Below are positions 25,551-33,980 of a DNA stretch of 64,000 nt, one piece after another. Each line of letters starts with the position of its first letter. Position 1 is the first letter of the stretch. The stretch comes from Pseudoflavonifractor gallinarum (GTDB taxonomy: Bacteria; Bacillota; Clostridia; Oscillospirales; Oscillospiraceae), in the NCBI RefSeq assembly GCF_014982855.1, contig NZ_JADCKF010000007.1:124001-188000 (forward strand), read 5' to 3'. The notes beneath the pieces were generated by a model, which saw nothing but the letters and a program-made list of their open reading frames with translations, ran no database searches and was not told where the DNA came from. The position numbers and the translations under genes are program-made.

Positions 25551-26327
25551 TCAGCTGTTGGCCTCCAGCCAGCCGGGCAGCTCCTCCAGCCGGTTGAGTA
25601 CTCCGTGGGCACCGGCCTCCTCAAAGGTCCTGCGGGCCTTCTCCGCCGCCGCAGCCTGCTCCTGGGCGGAGAGGGCCTTCCACTCCGCCTCGGTCAGACC
25701 CAGAACACTGCTTCCCTCAATGACGCCCAGAGAGCAGATCCCGGCGTTGAGACCTTCCTGAATGTCGGAAACCGTGTCGCCGATCTTGACTACCTGGTGC
25801 ACCGACTGGATGCGGAACTTCTTCATATTGGCATAGATCATATACGGATAGGGACGGCCCAGTCCGTCCACCGCATCGGGGCTGAACCAGGCGTCCGGGG
25901 CATACCCCGCCCGGGCCGCGCCCGCGGTGACCACTTCCATCATGGCATCGGTGTATCCGGTGGTAGAGCCAATGCGCAGCCCCATGGCCCGCAGGCGCTC
26001 CACCGTCTCCAGCACGCCGGGCTTGGGCATGGCATACTGCTCCAGGCTCTCCATCAGCTTGGTCTCAAAGACACCGTAAATGGCATGGGCATCCTTGTCC
26101 TCCGGGGCACGGCCGTGGACCTGGGCCCAGCACGCGCCAATGCGCTCCATAGCCAGCATGGTGCGGATATGGTCGATCTTGAGCATGCCCATGGGCCGGC
26201 GGATCTCCTCCATGGTGGCCTCCACCCCAAAGGCGCGGAAGGCCTGGTCAAAGGCATTGACCGGCGCAAAGCAGCCGTAGTCCACTGCGGTTCCAGCCCA
26301 GTCCAGAATCAAAAGCTTGGTGTTCAT
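25551..26327 (-). CDS. phnX: Phosphonoacetaldehyde hydrolase
   Basis: HAD-superfamily enzyme cleaving phosphonoacetaldehyde to acetaldehyde and phosphate, the second step of AEP degradation. The nucleophile Asp9 is in LILDWAGT, and the Schiff-base lysine is Lys50 in MGMLKIDHI. 258 aa, normal. The start overlaps the phnW stop by four bases, and a strong terminator follows the gene. Confidence 0.95.
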   Translation of the reverse strand: MNTKLLILDWAGTAVDYGCFAPVNAFDQAFRAFGVEATMEEIRRPMGMLKIDHIRTMLAMERIGACWAQVHGRAPEDKDAHAIYGVFETKLMESLEQYAMPKPGVLETVERLRAMGLRIGSTTGYTDAMMEVVTAGAARAGYAPDAWFSPDAVDGLGRPYPYMIYANMKKFRIQSVHQVVKIGDTVSDIQEGLNAGICSLGVIEGSSVLGLTEAEWKALSAQEQAAAAEKARRTFEEAGAHGVLNRLEELPGWLEANS

Positions 26328-27421
26328 CCCTGCACCTCCCGCAGAAAATCAGCCATAATGGCGGCCAGCTTCTCAATATCCTCGGGATAGATCTCTCCGA
26401 TATTGCCTACACGGAAGGTCTCCGCCTCCATCACCTTTCCGGGATAGAGTACGTATCCCCGCTCCTTGATGTACTGATACATCTCGCGGAAGGTGAACTT
26501 GGCCCCCTCAGGGTAGAAGAAGGTGGTAATGATGGGACCCTGAACCTCTGCCTCCAGATAGGTGCGGAAGCCCAGCGCCTCCATCCGCTGCACCAGGAGC
26601 TGGTGGTTCACGGCATAGCGGGCATAGCGGGCGGGGATGCCGCCTTCCGCCTTGAGCTCCTCCAGGGCCTTGGCAAAGGCCAGCACCACATGGGTGGGAG
26701 AGGTAAAGCGCCACTTGCCGTCAATGTCCATGGTACGCCACTGGGCGTACAGGTCCAGCGAGAGGGAGCGGGCCTTTCCGGCACTCTCTTCCAGTTTCTT
26801 GCGCCGGGCCAGAATAAAGGAGAAGCCGGGCACGCCCTGAATACACTTGTTGGCGCTGCTGATGAGGAAGTCGATCCCCCAGTCGGCCACGGGAATGTCC
26901 ACGCCGGCAAAGGAAGACATGGCGTCCACGATGAAGGTCTTGCCCGCCCGGCGGACCACCTCACCTACCGCCTGGATATCGTTGAGGATGCCGCTGGTGG
27001 TCTCGCTGTGTACCATGGATACATGGGTGATCCCGGGATCTGCCTCCAGCATCCGGGCAATCTTCTCCGGATCGGGGCGGCGGGTGTTCTCCTCCTCATA
27101 GAGGACATAGTTTACCCCCGCGTGCTGGGCGATCTCGGTCATGCGCAGGCCATAAGCGCCGTTGGCCGCAATGAGCAGCTTATCCCCCGTCCCCACCACA
27201 CTGGTGATGACCGACTCCACACCGAAGGTACCGCTGCCCTGCATGAGCACCGCGGTATACTCGGGCTCAGACACATGGCCCAGCTCCAGCAGCGCGGCGC
27301 GGATGCGCTGGGTGATCTGCTTGTAATCGTCGTCCCAGGTGCAGTGGTCAAAGAGCATCTCCGCCTTCACGGTGTCCGTGGTGGTCAGCGGTCCGGGGGT
27401 GAGCAGCTTATAGCGATTCAT
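26324..27421 (-). CDS. phnW: 2-aminoethylphosphonate-pyruvate transaminase
   Basis: PLP-dependent class V aminotransferase converting AEP and pyruvate to phosphonoacetaldehyde and alanine. The N-terminal TPGPLTTTDTVKAEM motif and PLP lysine Lys192 (SSANKCIQG) are present. I chose the second ATG (27421) for its spacing from AAAGGAAG; the first (27430) lies too close. The right end of a split IS200 element ends about 25 bp upstream, so no native promoter remains next to the gene. The matching transporter genes lie 27.7 kb away on the other side of the insertion. Confidence 0.95.
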   Translation of the reverse strand: MNRYKLLTPGPLTTTDTVKAEMLFDHCTWDDDYKQITQRIRAALLELGHVSEPEYTAVLMQGSGTFGVESVITSVVGTGDKLLIAANGAYGLRMTEIAQHAGVNYVLYEEENTRRPDPEKIARMLEADPGITHVSMVHSETTSGILNDIQAVGEVVRRAGKTFIVDAMSSFAGVDIPVADWGIDFLISSANKCIQGVPGFSFILARRKKLEESAGKARSLSLDLYAQWRTMDIDGKWRFTSPTHVVLAFAKALEELKAEGGIPARYARYAVNHQLLVQRMEALGFRTYLEAEVQGPIITTFFYPEGAKFTFREMYQYIKERGYVLYPGKVMEAETFRVGNIGEIYPEDIEKLAAIMADFLREVQG

Positions 27422-27442
27422 GGGTCTCATTCTTCCTTTCTT

Positions 27443-27687
27443 CTCTAATAAATATCCCCCGGCAAAGCCGGGGGTTTTTCACAGACGGGCGAAGCCCTGG
27501 AATACTAGCGCACGCGTCACGTCGCGTTGGTACGGTCTGCCAGCCGCGAGAGTTTGTTACTTACCGCCCGTAAACGGGCTCATTAGAAGTTTCCCATTGT
27601 CAGTTGTTCTCCTGCCTGGTCCTCTTCAAGCTGGCGTCGGATGTATTCTTCGATTTTCTTTGCATTTTTACCCGCTGTATCTACGTA
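27443..27687 (-). mobile_element. IS200/IS605-type element, right-end half
   Basis: Carries the C-terminal part of tnpA and a GC-rich subterminal hairpin (CCCCCGGC-AAA-GCCGGGGG, 27456-27474) typical of IS200/IS605 ends. The outer boundary is approximate. The other half lies at 54595 to about 55056. 27475-27582 is IS non-coding sequence. Confidence 0.75.
27583..27687 (-). pseudogene. tnpA C-terminal fragment (IS200/IS605 transposase)
   Basis: 34 codons reading YVDTAGKNAKKIEEYIRR then QLEEDQAGEQLTM and stop at 27583. This is the C-terminal helix of Y1 transposases and includes the catalytic tyrosine (KKIEEYIRRQ). It is cut off from its HUH half by the conjugative element. Joined to 54926-54597 across the TA at 27686-27687, it rebuilds a continuous tnpA. 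Confidence 0.85.
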
Positions 27688-27741
27688 TGGGCAATATATA
27701 TTAGGAAAACCAGCAAACGGATTAGGTAATAGGGCTATATA

Positions 27742-29439
27742 TCAGCCCGCGGCCCCTTGAACCATAGGGGCGTTGAGCTCGATATATTCAGCCATGCGGC
27801 GGAACTCGTCAGCGTATTTGAATTTCACGCTAATATTGCCGCCCTCGTAAACTTTGATATAATCAATGAGCTCGGCCAGAATTTCCCGTGTCAGTTTGTC
27901 GATGTTCTGATATTTGAGAAATGCTGCCAGGAAAGGACTTTCTGCATCCACGCCGTTTTCCAGTTGTTCCTGCTCGTCTGTCAGCGTCCGCAGGACATTA
28001 TTTAGGGCCTCGGCTTGCCGTTCATAGTCCTCGCTCATGTGGCGGTAGTCGTTGCGGGTGATTTCCCCGTCTTTCCAGTCTTGATAAAGGGCTTGCTTAT
28101 ATCGCATAATTTTAGCAAGCTCTTTTTCTTTTGCGGCGATGGCATCCTCCAGCCGCTTTGACTTGCTTTTTTTGAGGGGCGCGGAATTGATACGGGATAC
28201 CAGCTCCGAATAGGCAACAGCTAAATGTACCTGTTGTTGAATTGCAAACAGGACGCCCGCCTCCAGGCGGTCACTCTTGATGGAGTGCATGGTGCAAGCC
28301 TTTTTTGAAAGGCTTTTATATGTTCCGCACTGGTAATAGACATAAATGCCTTTTGAAGCGATCCGGGACATCGCCCTGCCGCAGTCGGCGCATTTCAGAA
28401 AGCCGCTGAACAGATAAAGCTGCTTTTCCTTTGGGGCTGTGCGTGTGTCGCGCTTGAGCAGGCCCTGCACCTTATCAAAGGTTTCCCGGTCAATGATGGC
28501 CTCGTGGGTATTTTCTACGATAAACCATTCTTCCTCCGGCACCCGCTCCTGGATATGGATTTTATAGCTTTTCACCCGTTGACGGCCCTGCACCATATCC
28601 CCCACATAAACACGGTTTTTCAAGATCGTGTCTATGGTAATCGTGCTCCACATAGGATTGCTTTGGGCGTTGGGAGCATTGTATTTGAGCCCCTGCTGTT
28701 TCTTGTAGGCCGTGGGGCAAAGGACACCATGATCGTTCAGATAATAGGTAATCCCGCGTTTATTCATGCCAGACAGAAACATGGAAAAAATGCTTTTGAC
28801 TACTTCGGCGGCCTCCGGGTCAACCAGCAGAGCGTGTTTATCGCCGGGGTCTTTCACATATCCATACGGAGCATACGAGCCGATAAACTCACCGTTGCGG
28901 CGCTTCATATCAAACACCTGACGGATTTTCTTTGAGGTCTGGTAGCAGTATTGATCGTTCATTACATTCGTAATGGGTACGATTATATTTGATACGCTGT
29001 CGGGATTGCGGTAGCTATCCACGCCCTCCGCCAAGCTGATAAAACGGACATTGAGCCGGACGAAAAGATTTTCAATCAGGTTTCCGGCATCGGTATAGTT
29101 TCGGGAAAGCCGGGACAGGTCTTTTACAATCACGCAGTTAATTCTGCCGCTGGATATATCGGACAGGAGCCGCTGAAAGTCCTCGCGGTTGGTGTCCGTA
29201 CCTGTTTTTCCGTCATCCACATATACGTCCGCTTCCGCGCCCTCATAGAACTCATCTAGGTGGGCCTGGTGGTATTGTTCCAGGAGCCGCCGCTGGTTTA
29301 CCACGCTGTTGCTTTCATCGCGGCCACGGAGCAAATCTTCTTTAGAAAGGCGAATGTATTTCCCTAATCTCCAGCGCATCACATTGTATGAAGTTGGGGA
29401 ACTGGCGCTCATTGTCCCCCGGTTTGCTGTTCTTGCCAT
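27742..29439 (-). CDS. Large serine recombinase (ICE integrase/excisionase)
   Basis: 565-aa recombinase. The N-terminal resolvase domain carries the catalytic serine in YIRLSKEDL (Ser32) and the arginines of VIVKDLSRLSRNYTDAG. A recombinase domain follows, then a zinc ribbon (CADCGR ... CGTYKSLSKKAC), a coiled coil (about 435-510) and a short C-terminal domain. Strong site AAGGAGG before the ATG. It lies 54 bp from the left attachment site and reads out of the element toward phnW. Expected to cut at the TA core found at both ends. Confidence 0.94.
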   Translation of the reverse strand: MARTANRGTMSASSPTSYNVMRWRLGKYIRLSKEDLLRGRDESNSVVNQRRLLEQYHQAHLDEFYEGAEADVYVDDGKTGTDTNREDFQRLLSDISSGRINCVIVKDLSRLSRNYTDAGNLIENLFVRLNVRFISLAEGVDSYRNPDSVSNIIVPITNVMNDQYCYQTSKKIRQVFDMKRRNGEFIGSYAPYGYVKDPGDKHALLVDPEAAEVVKSIFSMFLSGMNKRGITYYLNDHGVLCPTAYKKQQGLKYNAPNAQSNPMWSTITIDTILKNRVYVGDMVQGRQRVKSYKIHIQERVPEEEWFIVENTHEAIIDRETFDKVQGLLKRDTRTAPKEKQLYLFSGFLKCADCGRAMSRIASKGIYVYYQCGTYKSLSKKACTMHSIKSDRLEAGVLFAIQQQVHLAVAYSELVSRINSAPLKKSKSKRLEDAIAAKEKELAKIMRYKQALYQDWKDGEITRNDYRHMSEDYERQAEALNNVLRTLTDEQEQLENGVDAESPFLAAFLKYQNIDKLTREILAELIDYIKVYEGGNISVKFKYADEFRRMAEYIELNAPMVQGAAG

Positions 29440-29508
29440 GTGTCCTCCTTCCTATCACATTACATCTATATTATACCTCTGCACCGGGGGTACAACAAGG
29501 ATGACTCC

Positions 29509-29533
29509 ACCTCTGGACAAAGTGTCTGGAAGT
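29509..29533. repeat. ICE palindromic repeat, copy 1
   Basis: Variant of the 25-bp palindrome (arms ACTTCTGGACA and TGTCCAGAAGT, 3-base centre) with one change in the right arm. Intergenic, between the recombinase and the small gene at 29543. Confidence 0.85.
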
Positions 29534-29542
29534 AGCGGATCG

Positions 29543-29809
29543 TTACAGTCCGCTTTTCTGCCGCAGGAAAAAGCCCGTCAGCAGTTCCTGGAGAGAGGGG
29601 CCGTCCTCGGCAAATTCCAGCTTGATGGCCATATCGCCATAGCGGAAACAATAGGGGTTTTTCAACTGTTCCAGCATACGGGCAGCTCGCTTTTCCAGCG
29701 GCAACGAATTATCAAAAACAAAACCGCTTGCGTCAACAAGCGTTTCCTTATCCACCGCGTCAAGATTGACGCTCTGCATCTTTTCAATCACTTGTGCGTT
29801 TAGCTTCAC
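29543..29809 (-). CDS. Small conserved ICE protein, unknown function
   Basis: 88-aa protein with a conserved block NPYCFRYGDMAIKLEF and a C-terminal LQELLTGFFL helix. I recognise it only as a small protein often found beside ICE recombinases. The start is a GTG at 29809 with AAAGGAGG six bases upstream; an in-frame ATG at 29827 overlaps that site. First gene upstream of the recombinase. Confidence 0.65.
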   Translation of the reverse strand: MKLNAQVIEKMQSVNLDAVDKETLVDASGFVFDNSLPLEKRAARMLEQLKNPYCFRYGDMAIKLEFAEDGPSLQELLTGFFLRQKSGL

Positions 29810-29902
29810 AGAAAACCTCCTTTGCAATTATTCGCCAGTATTTCCAATGATGAGCAGAAACGGCCAGCACCACGAAAGTGCTGGCCGTCCGGCTAAATGG
29901 CT

Positions 29903-29927
29903 ACCTCTGGACACTTTGTCCAGAAGT
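29903..29927. repeat. ICE palindromic repeat, copy 2
   Basis: Full-length copy whose last base is the first base of the stop codon of the gene at 29927. Confidence 0.9.
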
Positions 29928-30127
29928 CAGTAAGGGCTTTCCTCAAAGTGCTGCTGGGCCTCTTCCAGACTGCGGATGTCGAAAACCTCATAGAGCTCCG
30001 CCACCACGCGCCGGATGTCGTTGGGAGAAAACCCGCAGTTCTCCATCGCGTAGATGACGTAGCCACGGCAGGCATTGTTGCTCCACGGCTGGGACAGCAT
30101 AGCAGCCAACATAGGATCATAGTCCAT
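29927..30127 (-). CDS. Small hypothetical ICE protein
   Basis: 66-aa acidic protein beginning MDYDPMLAAMLSQPW. No domain recognised. The central part (ACRGYVIYAMENCGF then SPNDIRRVVAELYEVFD) is helical and looks like a small adaptor fold. ATG at 30127 after GAGGG; an alternative ATG lies at 30148. Its stop abuts a palindromic repeat. 30128-30321 holds a GC-rich inverted repeat (GGGGAGCGCCGC near 30154 with GCGGCGCTCCCC near 30210) and no gene. Confidence 0.55.
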   Translation of the reverse strand: MDYDPMLAAMLSQPWSNNACRGYVIYAMENCGFSPNDIRRVVAELYEVFDIRSLEEAQQHFEESPY

Positions 30128-30321
30128 TCTGTTATCCCTCACTTTCATAAATGGCGGGGAGCGCCGCGCTCATTTTCTTGCCCCGTCATAAGACAGCCAT
30201 ACTCGGCAGCGGCGCTCCCCCACAAAGGGGGCGGCGGCCTGTGGCCCCCGCGCCTCCTTTGCGGAGAGAAAACCTCCTCTCACATACCACCAGAAAAAGA
30301 GGGGTGAATGGAGATGGTAAC

Positions 30322-30744
30322 TTAGAAATTTTCCTGCAAATATTTTTTCATGCGCTCAATCCCGCATTTCACGGAGCAGCGGACGGCGCTCTTGTCCACA
30401 CCCTCCTCGCGGGCGATCTGACGGTAGCTCTTTCCAAGGATCAAATGAGCGTCCACCCGGCGGCCCTGGATCTCCGGCAGAGAGTTAAGGGCGTTCCACA
30501 GCCGGAAAAACAGCTCCTTGCGATCCATGAGCTCCTGGGGGCTGGGCTCGTGCAGGCAGGCGGAGTATTCGATCCCATCGTCACAGTCCAGGGAATAATA
30601 AGCCTTATTGTAGCGCACCCGTTCCGCATGGGCGGCCTCGCGCCGCTTGCTGGCCATGAGCTCCTCAGCTACCTCGTCAGGCACCTCCACCAGCTCGTCC
30701 GTTAAGTACCAATAATAAAAATCTTTCAGATTGATCGTTGTCAT
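30322..30744 (-). CDS. Sigma-70-like ICE regulator
   Basis: 140-aa protein. The C-terminal half looks like sigma-70 region 4 (LPEIQGRRVDAHLILGKSYR then QIAREEGVDKSAVRCSVKCG), a helix-turn-helix. The N-terminal half (MTTINLKDFYYWYLTDE) is typical of sigma-like ORFs in Firmicute ICEs. Start ATG at 30744 after GGAGG. Probably regulates element transcription; lacking a clear region 2, it may act as a DNA-binding factor rather than a full sigma. Confidence 0.75.
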   Translation of the reverse strand: MTTINLKDFYYWYLTDELVEVPDEVAEELMASKRREAAHAERVRYNKAYYSLDCDDGIEYSACLHEPSPQELMDRKELFFRLWNALNSLPEIQGRRVDAHLILGKSYRQIAREEGVDKSAVRCSVKCGIERMKKYLQENF

Positions 30745-30834
30745 AGCTTGTCCTCCATTTTGTTTCGGTTGGTGGGTTGAGCGGAAACAAAATGGGGAGC
30801 TGGCGGGGAGCGGCACCCTGGGGAACCGCTCCGC

Positions 30835-30859
30835 ACCTCTGGACAAAGTGTCCAGAAGT
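30835..30859. repeat. ICE palindromic repeat, copy 3
   Basis: Full-length copy upstream of the sigma-like gene (30744). Confidence 0.9.
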
Positions 30860-31018
30860 CGGACAAACAAAATGCGCCTGCGCGACACAAGGCCACGCAA
30901 GCGCATGAAATGACAAATTCATTTATGTACTGCCAAATTTCGTATCCGCCGCCGGACTGATCCCATCGGACAGGCAGACTTTTTTTGACAAGTTAGGGGG
31001 GTTAGAAAGTGAAAATAG

Positions 31019-31049
31019 CATGGCGGCACCTCCGATATGCCGCCATGCC
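31019..31049. other. Hairpin in the 30860-31183 intergenic region
   Basis: CATGGCGGCA and TGCCGCCATG form a 10-bp stem with a nine-base loop. A second dyad GATTTGA-TC-TCAAATC lies near 31070. The 320-bp region holds no gene; with the operator-like box at 31123 it could encode a small RNA or leader. Confidence 0.5.
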
Positions 31050-31122
31050 GTCTGTTAATATGGCGGCAGATTTGATCTCAAATCAAACCTACCGCCGCAA
31101 AGTGTAAGTAAGATAAAGCCAA

Positions 31123-31140
31123 TATGGAGCGTATATGAAA
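31123..31140 (-). promoter_or_regulatory. Operator-like box, site 1
   Basis: Minus strand TTTCATATACGCTCCATA, matching the boxes at 31935 and 33833 at 15 or more of 18 positions. It sits just past the terminator of the lipoprotein gene. The sequence at the -10 distance (TCTTAC) is poor. Confidence 0.5.
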
Positions 31141-31141
31141 T

Positions 31142-31168
31142 GGCCGGTTCTCGCTGAGAGAACCGGCC
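31142..31168 (-). terminator. Hairpin after the lipoprotein gene
   Basis: GGCCGGTTCTC and GAGAACCGGCC form a perfect 11-bp stem with a five-base loop, 15 bp past the stop codon; only a short T-run follows. Confidence 0.7.
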
Positions 31169-31183
31169 CAAGTGAGAAACTTA

Positions 31184-31870
31184 TTATTCGGCGGAACCAT
31201 TGTTGAGCAAATCGTCCGCTTCTTCCTGTGATATATTTCCCGATGAAACTTGCTGCTCCAAGTATTCCTGCACAGCTTTAGTAGCAGCGTCTGCAGTATC
31301 AAAATGGCCCAAATCAACTGTCGAACCGTCAGGTAAAGTAATGATTGTCGATCCGGGAGCAGACGCTGGTTCAGCGTTCCACGTTTCGGGGTCAAAAGCG
31401 CCAGAAATGATACCACCGTTGGATAATTCCATAGATTTAGTAAAATGATACCCCTCTTTCATAAGCGCAAGCTGATCCTGCCAGCTTTCATACAGACTAT
31501 CTACATCTTCCTGTGTCCATTCGCGACACACATAGCTGCCGTTGTCATCTTTGTAATAGAAGGATTTGTCCTTATTGTCCGCCAGCTTTTGAATTTGGTC
31601 ACGCTGCTGCTCCATCCAATCTTCAAATTCATCAATTTCCCAATACTCCAGTTGGGTATCGGATGGGCCTCCTGGCAAGCAGGTTTCATCAGCTATCACA
31701 TCAGATGAAACCTGGGTGCTGGTGTTCATAGGAGCAGCTTGATCCTCTCCCGAATTACGCGGTATTTCTGGTGCGGAAGTGACGTTTGCAGTACACGCGG
31801 ATAACATCAGGCAGGTAAGCAGAACAAGTGATATGGCTATAACCATACTTTTTTTCAGCGGTATTTTCAT
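31184..31870 (-). CDS. Cargo lipoprotein of unknown function
   Basis: 228-aa secreted protein with a lipoprotein signal peptide (hydrophobic core ending LMLSAC, lipidated Cys about residue 26). The mature part is acidic, with no family I recognise; it contains an EDWMEQQRDQIQKLADNKD helix and a C-terminal EYLEQQVSSGNISQEEADDL segment. ATG at 31870 after GGAGG. Downstream of the kinase gene but with its own operator-like box and terminator, so it is likely a target of that two-component system. More AT-rich than the transfer genes. Confidence 0.75.
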   Translation of the reverse strand: MKIPLKKSMVIAISLVLLTCLMLSACTANVTSAPEIPRNSGEDQAAPMNTSTQVSSDVIADETCLPGGPSDTQLEYWEIDEFEDWMEQQRDQIQKLADNKDKSFYYKDDNGSYVCREWTQEDVDSLYESWQDQLALMKEGYHFTKSMELSNGGIISGAFDPETWNAEPASAPGSTIITLPDGSTVDLGHFDTADAATKAVQEYLEQQVSSGNISQEEADDLLNNGSAE

Positions 31871-31919
31871 AGTATTACCTCCATAATTGGTGATTGCACA
31901 TATTCTTCTGTGCAATGAT

Positions 31920-31952
31920 AATCTACCATCTGTGTATGGAGCATATATGAAA
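31920..31952 (-). promoter_or_regulatory. Operator-like box (site 2) and -10 of the lipoprotein gene
   Basis: TTTCATATATGCTCCATA (31952-31935), nine bases, then TAGATT (31925-31920). The same box, nine-base gap and TAGAYT occur before the response regulator gene. Consistent with a response-regulator activated promoter. Confidence 0.6.
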
Positions 31953-32006
31953 CCAATATGGAAGTATATTTTATTTTCGCATAGCAAAGGGATGGCATCA
32001 GGATCA

Positions 32007-33137
32007 TCAAAAAGTAATGGTAAACCGCATTCCCAATGGTTTTTGCATGGGTTCCAATGAGTAGGAAAGTTTCAAAGTATCTAAAATCGAGGCCACTATG
32101 TATAACCCAAGACCATTACCACCATCATTCTGGTTGCGGGCATAGTCGGGGCGATAAAATGGTTCAAATATATGTTTTAGATGCTCTGCTGAAATTGGCT
32201 CACATTCATTTTCGACTATCAATTTACGGCCATCAATGCGGACAAAAATAGAGTGACCAGGCAAGGTATAAGCAACAGCATTGGAGAGAATATTTGAAAA
32301 TGCTCTTGCAAATGTTTTTGGGGGCAAGGTAATTGTAAAGGTTTCAGGGAAAGCCTCTTGAAAGGAAATTCCATTTGCCTGAGCAATCAAGCGATATTGT
32401 TTACACAACTCTGATAAATAGCAGTCTACGGCTAATGCTTGCGGTTCCTCCGCCGCCGTTGTGCCAAGTTTGGATGCGTCCAATACCTCTGAAATCATTT
32501 TACTGAGTTGTTCTGTTCGTTCTTTGCACAGTGGCAGATATTCTTCATAATCGCTGTATTTACCAACCTTTAAGATCATATTTTCCAACATGGCATTCAA
32601 TGCTGTAACCGGAGTTTTTAGCTCATGGGATGCCGAACGTAGAAAGTCAATTTTTTGCTTTTCGGCTTCACTAACCTTATCTTTTTCCTCTTGCAGATGT
32701 TCAATCGTGCTCAATAAATTTTGATATAGTTGGTTGATTTGATTGGCTAATATTCCAATCTCGTCATTGGTTGCAGTCTTACACGCTGCTTTGCGATCCA
32801 AAACAGCCATGTGATTAGTTGCATCTAAAATACCCTTGATGGGATTTGTTATTGCTTTTGAGAAAAAGTAGGCACATAAAAGTGAAACTACAATACAAAT
32901 TACTACGGTATAGGGTAATGAGCGCAATATTGTGTGGGCTATTTCTGTATTTCTTGGAATGGCAGCAGTCTTAATTGCTGATGACATCCCATCGACATAA
33001 GTTCCCTCTGATAAGACCGAATTTTCTCCCATCATCGGGGCGAGAAGATAAATCGTTCCGCTGGCAAGCATTGTTATGAGTAATAATAGCGCCAAGGTAT
33101 AAATAAATATTTTGGGAAAGAGCTTTAACTTTTTCAT
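32007..33137 (-). CDS. Sensor histidine kinase (ICE cargo)
   Basis: 376-aa membrane kinase. Two membrane helices (about residues 9-33 and 74-93) flank a short extracellular loop of about 40 residues. A HAMP domain, H box with SASHELKTPV and ATPase domain with NGLGLYI follow. The layout is VanS/PhoR-like. Its start overlaps the response regulator stop by four bases. The small outer loop suggests sensing of an envelope or membrane signal. Confidence 0.9.
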   Translation of the reverse strand: MKKLKLFPKIFIYTLALLLLITMLASGTIYLLAPMMGENSVLSEGTYVDGMSSAIKTAAIPRNTEIAHTILRSLPYTVVICIVVSLLCAYFFSKAITNPIKGILDATNHMAVLDRKAACKTATNDEIGILANQINQLYQNLLSTIEHLQEEKDKVSEAEKQKIDFLRSASHELKTPVTALNAMLENMILKVGKYSDYEEYLPLCKERTEQLSKMISEVLDASKLGTTAAEEPQALAVDCYLSELCKQYRLIAQANGISFQEAFPETFTITLPPKTFARAFSNILSNAVAYTLPGHSIFVRIDGRKLIVENECEPISAEHLKHIFEPFYRPDYARNQNDGGNGLGLYIVASILDTLKLSYSLEPMQKPLGMRFTITF

Positions 33138-33799
33138 GTTTCTACCTCAAATTTATACCCGATCCCTTTCACCGTAACAATACAATCAAGGCGAAGTTTT
33201 TTGCGTAAGTTCTTAATGTATGTATCAATGGTACGATCAATAATAGGGTAATCGGCCCCCCATAGACTATCCAGCATTTGAGATCGAGTAAGCACTAAAC
33301 CTTTGTGTTCAACCAGGAGCTTTAGCAAATCAATTTCTTTTGGGGTAATGTCAATTTTCCCCTCGGGGCCTTTAGCTGTGTATCCAGAGAAATCAACTGT
33401 TACATCCCCAAAAGTCATAATATCAGGTGAAACTGTTTGCCCGCTTCGCCGTAGGAGGGCAGTAACTCGCCGCCCAAGAAGAACCATTGAAAAAGGTTTT
33501 GTAATGTAGTCATCAGCCTGTTCATCGAAACTTGTAACTTGAGTATATTCATCACCGATTGCGGTGAGCATGAGGATTGGCACAGAGCTTTTTTGTCTAA
33601 TCGTATGCAACACAGCAAGTCCCGTCTTTTGAGGAATCATAATATCCAAAATAATCAGATCAATACTACTGCACTCGAAAAGCTGTAATGCTTCATCACC
33701 GTCATAGGCCGAAAGCATTCGGTGCCCAAAAGATTTGAGATATTCGGAAACTGCGTCATTTGTTTGTCTATCATCTTCCACAATCATTATCGTTGCCAT
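33134..33799 (-). CDS. OmpR-family response regulator (ICE cargo)
   Basis: 221-aa regulator. Receiver domain with acidic pocket VEDD and phospho-Asp in LIILDIMIPQ (about residue 51); winged-helix output domain containing DRTIDTYIKNLRKKL. VanR-like in overall appearance, but no resistance genes of the van type are present. Start follows AAGGAGGTG. A box repeated upstream of its own promoter and of the lipoprotein gene is the likely binding site. Confidence 0.9.
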   Translation of the reverse strand: MATIMIVEDDRQTNDAVSEYLKSFGHRMLSAYDGDEALQLFECSSIDLIILDIMIPQKTGLAVLHTIRQKSSVPILMLTAIGDEYTQVTSFDEQADDYITKPFSMVLLGRRVTALLRRSGQTVSPDIMTFGDVTVDFSGYTAKGPEGKIDITPKEIDLLKLLVEHKGLVLTRSQMLDSLWGADYPIIDRTIDTYIKNLRKKLRLDCIVTVKGIGYKFEVET

Positions 33800-33817
33800 A
33801 AAAACACCTCCTTGTGT

Positions 33818-33850
33818 AGTCTACCCTTAACTTGTGGAGTGTATATGAAA
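33818..33850 (-). promoter_or_regulatory. Operator-like box (site 3) and -10 of the response regulator gene
   Basis: TTTCATATACACTCCACA (33850-33833), nine bases, then TAGACT (33823-33818). If this -10 is used, transcription would begin very close to the ribosome site. Confidence 0.55.
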
Positions 33851-33980
33851 TTACCCAAAAACATTATATCTCCATTATCTGTGTCGATCAATGTTGCGTG
33901 GTGAAATTAAATACTACTACACATAAAATTGTATTTCGTTCTCATGCAAAAACCTGAAATGTAAAATAATATAGGGTGAT

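Noticed and set aside
27456-27478. Ordinary terminator for a rightward gene
   Set aside because: No rightward gene precedes it; position beside the tnpA fragment fits an IS200/IS605 subterminal hairpin.
32007-33799. Vancomycin-resistance VanRS system
   Set aside because: The kinase and regulator are VanRS-like only in general layout; no vanH, ligase or vanX gene is present.
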